From Thermoplasmatota archaeon (lineage in GTDB: Archaea; Thermoplasmatota; JAQUQK01), in NCBI GenBank assembly GCA_028716125.1, contig JAQUQK010000025.1, forward strand, positions 1 to 14,339: DNA of 14,339 nt. The letters run 5' to 3'. Both the position numbers and the translations under genes were made by a program. How positions within the stretch are numbered: the first letter of the stretch is position 1; each line of letters begins with the position of its first letter. Shown here one piece after another: positions 1 through 6,218 of this stretch. The notes beneath the pieces were generated by a model. It saw only the letters and a program-made list of their open reading frames with translations, searched no databases and was not told the origin of the DNA.

Positions 1-12
1 CATTTTTTCACC
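1..12 (-). other. Possible start of a further downstream gene
   Basis: On the minus strand an ATG (positions 3 to 1) follows the stop codon of the transglutaminase gene by four bases. The sequence before it, GGTGAAAAAATG, has a GGTGA Shine-Dalgarno-like core (12 to 8) about four bases from the ATG. This looks like the start of a translationally coupled gene leaving the window. Only the start codon is visible, so no product can be named. Confidence 0.35.
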
Positions 13-1072
13 AGAACTTAAACGAAAATTCCGGTTCCCAGTCCGCTGCTTTTATCTCTCTGTGTCCGTCCTTGTAAATCACCAGTTTTGCGCTTTCGGG
101 AACTGTTATTGTTCCTTCCTCAATCTGCTCTATTGTTGCCTTCTGCGTGAAGTAATATAATTTCACGTTGCTGTATATTGACAAAGATGCGTTGCTTCCG
201 TCGTCGGTGAAAAGCGCAACGTGGTCGGGATGAAATACGCCGAAATTGCCGTTCAATTCCCAATCAAGCCCGCTGTCCTGGCCTCCGATTCCCGCAGCCT
301 CCACTGGAATCCACCCGCCTGCATAAAATTCGACCCAGGCGTGCGCCTCCAGTCCGGTTTCGCGCACAATGTATCCGGAAACGAAGCGCGCCGGAATGCC
401 TGCTGCCTTGCAAAGCGAGATGTAAAGGAACGAGAGGTCGTCGCAGTCGCCTCCGCCAATCTGCAAAGTGTCAAGCGGGGAGGTTGGCAGTTGGCTTGCG
501 GAAATCTTGTATATTGTATTTTCCTTAAGCCATTTGAAGATGAGCCTTGCCGATTCGTATGCGGTTGCGTCTGTCGAACCTGCAAGTATCTGGGCCGAAA
601 GCGCCTTTATCTGCGGATGGGATGGCATTATGAGCCATGTGCTCTCGTTGAAATATTGGTCGCCAAGATAGCCCGGTTTAGCGGATTTTGCCGCCTGTAT
701 TGATACGTTCGCATCTTCGAAAATTTTGAGGGTTTGCGTTCCTGAATAATTGACATAAACCGACCTTGAAACTTCGCCCTCGATGAACCATTCTGCCGTT
801 GGGTTGCCTGCGAGGGATTTGACGGTTGCACCTGCGGATTTAGTGGCGCCAGTAGGAAACATCAGGCGGATTGTGGCATTTCCTTCTTGGTTTGAAATGT
901 CGTAGCCATAGTGAATTGAAAATTGCGTCTGGTTGTCAATGGCATACATGCTGTCTATGTCGTAATAAGGGTCTATTGTGCGCTGTATATCTTCAAGGCA
1001 GCCGGACAGGGGCGCAAGTGAGAAAAGCGCAGCAAACATCAGTGCAAAAGCGATTTGCGGTTTGAGTTTCAT
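8..1072 (-). CDS. Transglutaminase-like lipoprotein
   Basis: 354 aa, predicted exported and lipid-anchored. A short basic N-terminus, a hydrophobic segment and the lipobox LSGC (Cys25) form a lipoprotein signal peptide. Residues 26-150 are a non-catalytic region I do not recognise. The transglutaminase core spans about 165-262: GGGDCDD gives the nucleophile Cys210, followed by the helix typical of the family, and AHAWVEF gives His244. The third catalytic position, usually Asp in a W-x-P-V-D motif, is Glu258 in GWIPVEAA. Such proteins cleave or transfer at amide bonds; in prokaryotes most act as proteases or peptide-modifying enzymes, and the substrate here is unknown. The open frame runs on upstream to 1450 but overlaps gcvT; the ATG at 1072 places the signal peptide at the N-terminus. 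There is no clear TATA box or Shine-Dalgarno site in the 80-base gap, so the gene may depend on read-through from gcvT. Confidence 0.85.
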   Translation of the reverse strand: MKLKPQIAFALMFAALFSLAPLSGCLEDIQRTIDPYYDIDSMYAIDNQTQFSIHYGYDISNQEGNATIRLMFPTGATKSAGATVKSLAGNPTAEWFIEGEVSRSVYVNYSGTQTLKIFEDANVSIQAAKSAKPGYLGDQYFNESTWLIMPSHPQIKALSAQILAGSTDATAYESARLIFKWLKENTIYKISASQLPTSPLDTLQIGGGDCDDLSFLYISLCKAAGIPARFVSGYIVRETGLEAHAWVEFYAGGWIPVEAAGIGGQDSGLDWELNGNFGVFHPDHVALFTDDGSNASLSIYSNVKLYYFTQKATIEQIEEGTITVPESAKLVIYKDGHREIKAADWEPEFSFKFW

Positions 1073-1110
1073 AGTATTGTAGATGCGCCGAAAGTTTTTC
1101 AATGTTTGCG

Positions 1111-1140
1111 AAAAAAACGATTTGAGAAAGTGAAAAAGAG
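1111..1140 (-). terminator. Poly-T terminator after gcvT
   Basis: In the direction of transcription, T5 (1137-1133) and T7 (1117-1111) follow the gcvT stop codon within 45 bases, with no hairpin. Runs of T alone can end transcription in archaea. Their strength is not known, so some read-through into the transglutaminase gene is possible. Confidence 0.4.
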
Positions 1141-1152
1141 CCGTTTGCGCGT

Positions 1153-2244
1153 TTACAGGAACGGCATCTTGACGATTTCTGCCGCTTCCGGCTTTCCGCG
1201 TATGATTATGTCGACCTTCTCGCCGACCTTTGCGAATTCCGCCGGAACATAACCCATCGCGATTCCGACTTTTAGAATTGGGGAAACTGAGCCGCTTGTG
1301 ATTGTGCCGATTTTCTTGCCGTTCTTCTGGATTTCGTATTCGTTGCGCGGTATTCCCTTGCTGAGCATCTTTATTCCAACGAGGTGCGCGAACTGGCCTG
1401 ATGCCTTCTGATTTTCCATTACGTCCTTTCCGAGGAAATCGTGATCCCATGACGCTGCCCAGTCAATGCCTGCTTCTATGGGCGTGCGTCCGCCATGGAA
1501 CTCGTGCCCTGCGAGCATCATCGCCTTTTCGAGGCGCAGGGTGTCGCGGCAGCCTAGACCGCAAGCGCGTATTCCATATTCCTTGCCCTTCTCGAATATC
1601 TTCATGAATGCCATTTCCGCGTCCTTCGGGGAGAGGTTGATTTCAAATCCATCCTCGCCAGTGTAGCCCGTTCTGGACAATATTGCATCGACGCCGCAGA
1701 CCTTTGTCTTAGCGCACTTGAACTTGCCGAACAATGTTTTGGTTATGTCCATGCCGACGAAGTTCTGCATGAGCGCCTCTGCCTTGGGTCCCTGAACCGC
1801 GATGATTGCAAAGTCCTTGCTGTGGTCCTTGACCTCGACGTTGAAGCCAAAGCGCTTCGCCTGCTCCTGGAGCCACTTGGTGACGATTTCGTTCATTCCC
1901 GCATTTGGAACTACGAAGAACCCATCCTCGAACTTCATGAAAATCGTGTCGTCGATGATTGTTGCGTCGTCGCGCGGAAAAGCGCTGTATTTCGCCTGCC
2001 CGATCTTGAGCTTGTCCGGGTTGTACATTGTGCACTTGCTGATTAATTTCGCGGCATCCGGGCCCTTTACCCACAGGTTGCTCATGTGCGAAACATCAAA
2101 AATGCCGACGTTCTGCCTGACCGCCATGTGCTCGTCGACAATTCCCGTATATTGAACGGACATTTCCCATCCGCCGAATTCAATGAACTGGCCGCCCAAT
2201 TTCTTTTGAACTTCATACAGTGGAGTGCGCCTGACATCTGCCAT
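1153..2244 (-). CDS. gcvT: Aminomethyltransferase (glycine cleavage T-protein)
   Basis: 363 aa, the usual full length. The T-protein takes the aminomethyl group from lipoyl-H-protein, releases ammonia and passes the one-carbon unit to a folate-type carrier. Family motifs in order: FGGWEM at 23-28, VGIFDVSHM at 46-54, the acidic pair DD98-99 (one is the expected catalytic Asp near residue 100), RTGYTGEDGFEI at 191-202, RDTLRLEKAMMLAGHE at 233-248 and the C-terminal beta-barrel with TSGSVSPILK at 316-325 and IAMGYVP. No H-, P- or L-protein gene lies in the window, so the rest of the system must be elsewhere or absent. The start at 2244 is an ATG about 30 bases from a TATA-like box, which suggests a leaderless message. 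The one-carbon carrier (tetrahydrofolate or tetrahydromethanopterin) cannot be read from the sequence. Confidence 0.94.
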   Translation of the reverse strand: MADVRRTPLYEVQKKLGGQFIEFGGWEMSVQYTGIVDEHMAVRQNVGIFDVSHMSNLWVKGPDAAKLISKCTMYNPDKLKIGQAKYSAFPRDDATIIDDTIFMKFEDGFFVVPNAGMNEIVTKWLQEQAKRFGFNVEVKDHSKDFAIIAVQGPKAEALMQNFVGMDITKTLFGKFKCAKTKVCGVDAILSRTGYTGEDGFEINLSPKDAEMAFMKIFEKGKEYGIRACGLGCRDTLRLEKAMMLAGHEFHGGRTPIEAGIDWAASWDHDFLGKDVMENQKASGQFAHLVGIKMLSKGIPRNEYEIQKNGKKIGTITSGSVSPILKVGIAMGYVPAEFAKVGEKVDIIIRGKPEAAEIVKMPFL

Positions 2245-2270
2245 TGGTATCGCGCCCGTAATCGAAAAGA

Positions 2271-2278
2271 GTATTTTA
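2271..2278 (-). promoter_or_regulatory. TATA box of gcvT
   Basis: TAAAATAC on the minus strand, centred about 30 bases before the gcvT ATG. With initiation about 27 bases downstream of the box, the leader would be only a few bases long. Confidence 0.5.
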
Positions 2279-2319
2279 GGTGTTTGGTTCCGGGAATCTT
2301 GGATTTGGAACTAATGTCG

Positions 2320-2349
2320 AAAAAATAGATAGAAAAAATTGCAGAAAAA
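2320..2349 (-). terminator. Poly-T terminator after the GH47 gene
   Basis: Directly after the GH47 stop codon the minus strand carries T5 (2349-2345), T6 (2338-2333) and T6 (2325-2320), spaced by mixed bases and without a hairpin. Multiple T-tracts of this kind are the usual archaeal termination signal. Confidence 0.6.
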
Positions 2350-3840
2350 TCATTGGTTCTTCGTAAACGGCGAAACCTTGTAAAGCGGATGCGCCTCTGT
2401 GTTGAATACGGCATTGCTATAGTCCAGACGGGAGTCTTCGAATAACAGGAAGCAATACTTCATAGTCTCCGCAAGGAAAAAGCTATCCATGTAGTCGCCC
2501 TGCTCTTTTGTCTCGACGCTGTTCAGCTTTGTATATGCAATATCTGTCCTACAGTATTGGACTAAATCCTGGAACATAGAATATCCCATTTCCTTGTATT
2601 TCGGGTCGCCGGTTACTTTCCAGAGATGGTATGCCGATTCAAATATTTCCGGCCTAAGCTCATAGTTTGGCGATGTAAGCGTCATGGTCGAGTAGTCCAT
2701 CATCTCCGGCTCTATGCCCCATTTGTTCCACATATAATATCCGCTTTCCATCAGCTTTTCCGCCTGCGGAACATTACCGGATATTGCAAGCAGGCCCGGC
2801 AGGAACATGTGGAGAGACCCGAATGTAGTTTCCGAGCGCTGGCCAGTTACCATGTCTGCGCTTCCATACCAAAGCATCCCATTGACTTCATCTGCCAGAT
2901 ACTGGTTGACTGCGGCAATGCAGGTGTCATACATATCCTTGAAATCCTGGTCCCCGAACAGCACCCAAGCCTTCCAGAGATACTCGTAGTACGAGTCTAT
3001 TCCACCGCCGACATGCGATGTGGGCGAAAACCAGACCCCGATATAGTTGTCGATGCCGCTTCCTATCAAATTCGTCGTTGGGGCTCTGCGGTCGTATATT
3101 GCAACCATCGCGGCTTTGGCGGCGTTGTAATATTTTTCATCGCCAGTAAGCTTGCTCAACGTTCCGAACTCCAGCATAAGCGTGCCAACTTCGGCGGGGT
3201 TGGTTGTGGTTCCGCTCGTAGCTCCGGTTTTCAGGTTGACATAGCGATACGGTATTCCGCCGACCTGCACAGGTATCCCTGCAGGGGTGTAGCTCTGCGT
3301 AAACGCAGGCATGAGCCTGTTGCCAAGGTCTTTTGCAAGATTGAGCAGTCCCTCATCGCCAGAGAGCTGGTATGCGGACAACAGACCGCCCAATTCCCTT
3401 ATCGTTATCTCGAAAACCTGGACATCGATATCCTTGTCAAAACTCAGATTTTTCTTAACATATTCTATTGCCGAGAAGAAAAACGAATCGAAGCCCATCA
3501 GATACAGCGTATCCAGCGAATCTACAATCGTCATGAGCAGTGGCTCTCCATACCAGTCGGACCAGTTCTTGCTGACGGGCTTTAGTATGTCATGCCCCCA
3601 TGCATAGTTCACATAACCTGCCCATGCATGGTAGAATTCCACTAACACTTCACTGCGCCGCTGCGCATCCGTAGTGTTGACGTCGATAGCTCCACCGTTG
3701 CCGCCGTCATTAGCACCATCTCCGCCCCCATTGTCTGTTCCGCCATTATCATCGCCTTTTCTTTCCCCGCCAACACAGCCCGAAAAAATGGTCGCAAGCA
3801 TCAAGCCCACTATGGCAACTGCAAATAAGTTGTTCCGCAC
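2350..3840 (-). CDS. GH47 family alpha-1,2-mannosidase, lipoprotein
   Basis: 496 aa from the GTG start. Glycoside hydrolase family 47 (class I alpha-mannosidase) removes alpha-1,2-linked mannose with calcium; it is best known from eukaryotic N-glycan trimming. The signal peptide ends in lipobox FSGC (Cys22), followed by a Gly/Asn/Asp-rich linker at about 24-53 and then one catalytic domain to the C-terminus. Catalytic and calcium residues by comparison with human ER mannosidase I: Glu144 (VFEITIRELGGLLSAY), Asp282 (GGGIDSYYEYL), Glu398 (LRPEIFES) and Thr481 (FNTEAHPL). Other family blocks include DSLDTLYLMG, FGSLHMFLPGLLA and DSFFLAETMKYCFLLF. The product should face outside on a membrane anchor. 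The GTG at 3840 is preferred because GAGGCGAT lies just before it; a TTG at 3867 would add nine residues but lies inside a leader hairpin. It has its own promoter and terminators. Substrate is inferred from family only. Confidence 0.9.
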   Translation of the reverse strand: MRNNLFAVAIVGLMLATIFSGCVGGERKGDDNGGTDNGGGDGANDGGNGGAIDVNTTDAQRRSEVLVEFYHAWAGYVNYAWGHDILKPVSKNWSDWYGEPLLMTIVDSLDTLYLMGFDSFFFSAIEYVKKNLSFDKDIDVQVFEITIRELGGLLSAYQLSGDEGLLNLAKDLGNRLMPAFTQSYTPAGIPVQVGGIPYRYVNLKTGATSGTTTNPAEVGTLMLEFGTLSKLTGDEKYYNAAKAAMVAIYDRRAPTTNLIGSGIDNYIGVWFSPTSHVGGGIDSYYEYLWKAWVLFGDQDFKDMYDTCIAAVNQYLADEVNGMLWYGSADMVTGQRSETTFGSLHMFLPGLLAISGNVPQAEKLMESGYYMWNKWGIEPEMMDYSTMTLTSPNYELRPEIFESAYHLWKVTGDPKYKEMGYSMFQDLVQYCRTDIAYTKLNSVETKEQGDYMDSFFLAETMKYCFLLFEDSRLDYSNAVFNTEAHPLYKVSPFTKNQ

Positions 3841-3843
3841 ATT

Positions 3844-3851
3844 ATCGCCTC
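3844..3851 (-). promoter_or_regulatory. Shine-Dalgarno site deciding the GH47 start
   Basis: GAGGCGAT on the minus strand differs by one base from GAGGTGAT, the complement of the archaeal 16S rRNA 3' end. It precedes the GTG at 3840 by three bases (seven from GAGG) and supports this start over the TTG at 3867. Confidence 0.6.
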
Positions 3852-3857
3852 GCGCAA

Positions 3858-3875
3858 CAAACCGCAATCGGTTTG
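3858..3875 (-). promoter_or_regulatory. Leader hairpin of the GH47 gene
   Basis: A perfect inverted repeat with 7-bp arms (CAAACCG and CGGTTTG) and a 4-base loop lies 18 bases before the GTG start. If transcription begins near 3879, as the upstream TATA-like box suggests, the mRNA would carry this hairpin almost at its 5' end, followed by the Shine-Dalgarno site. At DNA level it could equally be an operator. Confidence 0.4.
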
Positions 3876-3900
3876 CTAGATGGCATAATAATCGGGTTCC

Positions 3901-3910
3901 GCTATTTAGA
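3901..3910 (-). promoter_or_regulatory. TATA-like box of the GH47 gene
   Basis: TCTAAATAGC on the minus strand. Initiation about 27 bases downstream (near 3879) gives a leader of about 40 nt, long enough for the hairpin and the Shine-Dalgarno site. The match to TTTAAATA is imperfect. Confidence 0.35.
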
Positions 3911-3947
3911 TTATTTCAAGCGGATTATTGGAATACAGCGAAGAATC

Positions 3948-3966
3948 AAAAAACAAATAAAAAAAA
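3948..3966 (-). terminator. Poly-T terminator after the acyl-CoA synthetase gene
   Basis: On the minus strand T8 (3966-3959), TTT and T6 (3953-3948) follow the stop codon by about 20 bases. This is the strongest T-tract signal in the window and separates this gene from the GH47 promoter. Confidence 0.65.
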
Positions 3967-3987
3967 TGAAGAAGAAACAACCCAAAT

Positions 3988-6084
3988 TTACTTCAGGATG
4001 ATTCTTGCGTCAACTACTGAAAGGCCCTTGCCGTCTTCGTAGACTATTACCGGGTTCGCATCCACTTCCGCGACTTCGTTCTGGAGGTCATGGACGAGCT
4101 GGGAGAGCTTGCTTACCGCTTCCGTGACCGCATTTATATCCTTGCGCTTCTCTCCGCGCGTTCCCTCGAGGATCTTGTAGCCCTTGATTTCCGATGCCAT
4201 CGTCTGCGCCTCTTTCTGGCCTATTGGCGCGATTCTGAAGGATACGTCCTTCATGACTTCGACGAATACGCCGCCGAGTCCGAACATGACTGTGGGTCCG
4301 AACTGCGCGTCATTGGTGCTTCCGATGATTGTCTCGGTTCCCCATGGCGCCATGTTCTGGACGTAAACGCCGTGGATGTTTGCCTTCGCGTTGTATTTTC
4401 TGGCATTCGCAGTGATGAGATCATATGCCGCCCTGACGTCTTCCGGGGTCTTGAGGTTGACCTTCACTCCGCCCGCATCGCTCTTGTGAATGATCTCGGG
4501 GGAGACGATCTTCATGACAACCGGGTATGCGACTTCAGATGCGACCTTTAGCGCCTCTTCCACATTCCTTGCAAGCTTGCCCTTCGGGATTGGAAGGCCA
4601 TATGCCGCGAATACTAGCTTTGCTTCCGGCTCGGTTAGCGCGTTTCTTCCTTCCTTGCGCACTGCCGCTATGATGTCAAGCGCCGCTTTCTTGTCGACTT
4701 TCCATGGCTTGAACTCGTTTGCCGCTTCCTCGCTGTAGATTGCATATTCGCGAAGCGCGCCCATTCCGTTCATCGCCCCGTCAGGCGTCTTGTAGTATGG
4801 CAGGCCGTTCTTGACAAGCCATGCGCCAGCGTTTATGCAGCGCTCTCCGCCGACAAAGGATATCGCAATTGGAATTTTCCTGACATTTGCTTCCTTAACT
4901 GCGTCGCATATTCCCTGCGCGATCTCGTCGGGATTTGTAAGTGATGTTTCGCAATAAAGGACTACGAGCGCGTCAACCCAATTGTGGGAAAGCGCGTCCT
5001 TTACTGCATTGTAATAGTGGTGGCGGTCGCCCTGTCCGGTGATATCGACGGGGTTTTTGGGTGAGCCGAATTCCGGCATGTGCTTGCGCATCATTGCCTT
5101 TAGGTCTTCTGGCGCGTCCTCAAGCGGGATGCCGTATTTCTCTGCAGAGTCCGTGGACATGACGCCTACTCCGCCGCCGTTTGTTATGACGAGGACGTTC
5201 TTGCCGTGCATCGGTGGCTGGAGCGAGAGAGCCATCGTGCGCTCGAACAAATCGTCGAGGTCGTGGGCCGATATGACCTTGCTCTGGCGGAATGCCGCAT
5301 CATAAACTTTCGAGCTTCCCGCAAGGCTTCCTGTGTGCGATGCCGCTGCTGCCGCTCCGCGCTTCGAAACGCCGGACTTAAGGGCAATTATCGGCTTGCT
5401 GGATTTCTTTGCGACTTCGAGGAAGCGCCTGCCGTTCTTGAAGCCTTCGATGTAAAGCGAAACTGCCTGCGTGTCCTTGTCGCTGCTGAAGAATTCTACG
5501 AGGTCTGCGAAATCCACATCGGCCATGTTGCCGATGCTGACCATGTGGGAAATTCCAATCTTGTCAATCCATGAGCGCGCATCAATTCCGATGAGAAGCG
5601 CGCCTGACTGCGAGATGAGGGCGGCCGTGCCGTGGTATGGAAGATATGGCGCGAAAGACGCGTTGCACTTGAGCGGGTTGTTGAGAACGCCTACGATGTT
5701 CGGACCGAGTATCCTCGTGCCGTATTTTGCGGCGGTGTCGACAAGCTGCTTCTCGAGATCGTCATTGCCTATTTCGCTGAAGCCCGATGAGATGACCGCG
5801 AGGGATTTTATTCCCTTCTTTCCGCAGTCCTCGACTGCCTGTATTGCGAACTTTGCAGGTACGACGATGAGTCCAAGATCGACTTTTTCCGGTATTTCGG
5901 TGACGTTGTGGTAAACCTTGATGCCGCAGATTTCATCGGCCTTCGGATTGACCGGATACATTTTTCCCTTGTATCCCGAGTCTATCATGTTCTTCAGGCA
6001 CTGGTATCCGATTCCCTTCGGATCCCTGGAAGCGCCTATTACGGCAATGGATTCTGGCCTAAAAAGCGACTGCATTGCATCCAT
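3988..6084 (-). CDS. acd: ADP-forming acetate/acyl-CoA synthetase, fused alpha-beta
   Basis: 698 aa from the chosen start. The enzyme converts acyl-CoA, ADP and phosphate to free acid, CoA and ATP, the main substrate-level ATP step in many fermenting archaea. N-terminal alpha part (about 1-455): CoA-binding Rossmann domain opening with LFRPESIAVIGAS, then the ligase domain with ISQSGAL, Glu213 (LYIEG) and the phosphohistidine His250 in ASHTGSLAG. C-terminal beta part (about 465-698): ATP-grasp domain with TEPEAK, MKIVSPEIIHKSD containing the second phospho-relay His533, the block GYKILEGTRG, and Asp692 in VVDARI. Both subunits are in one chain, as in several archaeal and protist forms. The ATG at 6084 fits the family N-terminus and lies about 31 bases from a TATA box; the ATG at 6123 lies beside the box itself and is rejected. 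Acyl specificity (acetate, branched-chain or aryl) cannot be told. Confidence 0.93.
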   Translation of the reverse strand: MDAMQSLFRPESIAVIGASRDPKGIGYQCLKNMIDSGYKGKMYPVNPKADEICGIKVYHNVTEIPEKVDLGLIVVPAKFAIQAVEDCGKKGIKSLAVISSGFSEIGNDDLEKQLVDTAAKYGTRILGPNIVGVLNNPLKCNASFAPYLPYHGTAALISQSGALLIGIDARSWIDKIGISHMVSIGNMADVDFADLVEFFSSDKDTQAVSLYIEGFKNGRRFLEVAKKSSKPIIALKSGVSKRGAAAAASHTGSLAGSSKVYDAAFRQSKVISAHDLDDLFERTMALSLQPPMHGKNVLVITNGGGVGVMSTDSAEKYGIPLEDAPEDLKAMMRKHMPEFGSPKNPVDITGQGDRHHYYNAVKDALSHNWVDALVVLYCETSLTNPDEIAQGICDAVKEANVRKIPIAISFVGGERCINAGAWLVKNGLPYYKTPDGAMNGMGALREYAIYSEEAANEFKPWKVDKKAALDIIAAVRKEGRNALTEPEAKLVFAAYGLPIPKGKLARNVEEALKVASEVAYPVVMKIVSPEIIHKSDAGGVKVNLKTPEDVRAAYDLITANARKYNAKANIHGVYVQNMAPWGTETIIGSTNDAQFGPTVMFGLGGVFVEVMKDVSFRIAPIGQKEAQTMASEIKGYKILEGTRGEKRKDINAVTEAVSKLSQLVHDLQNEVAEVDANPVIVYEDGKGLSVVDARIILK

Positions 6085-6110
6085 GTGAGTCAAGCCCCGA
6101 ATGCACAAGA

Positions 6111-6119
6111 CAATTAAAT
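6111..6119 (-). promoter_or_regulatory. TATA box of the acyl-CoA synthetase gene
   Basis: ATTTAATTG on the minus strand, preceded by a purine-rich stretch (AAAAAAGTGAAATG) that fits a BRE. It is centred about 31 bases before the ATG at 6084, giving a leader of a few bases at most. Confidence 0.5.
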
Positions 6120-6189
6120 ACATTTCACTTTTTTAGCGCATTTTTCGTACGCTTTTTCCAGATTTGAGTTCGGCAAGTGACGATGAGAG

Positions 6190-6194
6190 AAAAA
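6190..6194 (-). terminator. Weak T-tract after the C25-like gene
   Basis: A single T5 run on the minus strand about 25 bases after the stop codon of the C25-like gene, without a hairpin. It is the only termination signal seen in this gap. Confidence 0.2.
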
Positions 6195-6204
6195 CACACC
6201 AAAA

Positions 6205-6218
6205 TTCCATATGTGGAC
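6205..6218. repeat. Imperfect palindrome resembling the lrp operator
   Basis: TTCCATATGTGGAC matches 12 of 14 bases of the perfect palindrome at 8547-8560. It touches the stop codon of the C25-like gene and lies about 90 bases upstream of the acyl-CoA synthetase TATA box. A second binding site for the same regulator is a guess. Confidence 0.2.

Noticed and set aside
1073..1450. N-terminal extension of the transglutaminase frame
   Set aside because: It overlaps gcvT, is highly basic and repetitive, and would bury the lipoprotein signal peptide.
2626..3585. Plus-strand open frame of 319 codons opposite the GH47 gene
   Set aside because: It is wholly antisense to a gene with clear family motifs, has no recognisable domain and is rich in unlikely residues (Arg, His, Cys). 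It is a shadow of GH47 codon use.
3841..3867. TTG start for the GH47 protein
   Set aside because: It falls inside the leader hairpin and adds nine residues before the signal peptide; the GTG at 3840 has a good Shine-Dalgarno site.
3674..4042. Plus-strand proline/serine-rich open frame of 122 codons
   Set aside because: It is the antisense of the Gly/Asn/Asp linker of the GH47 protein and of the poly-T terminator, with no domain.
6085..6123. ATG at 6123 as start of the acyl-CoA synthetase
   Set aside because: It is directly next to the TATA box; the extra residues do not match the family N-terminus.
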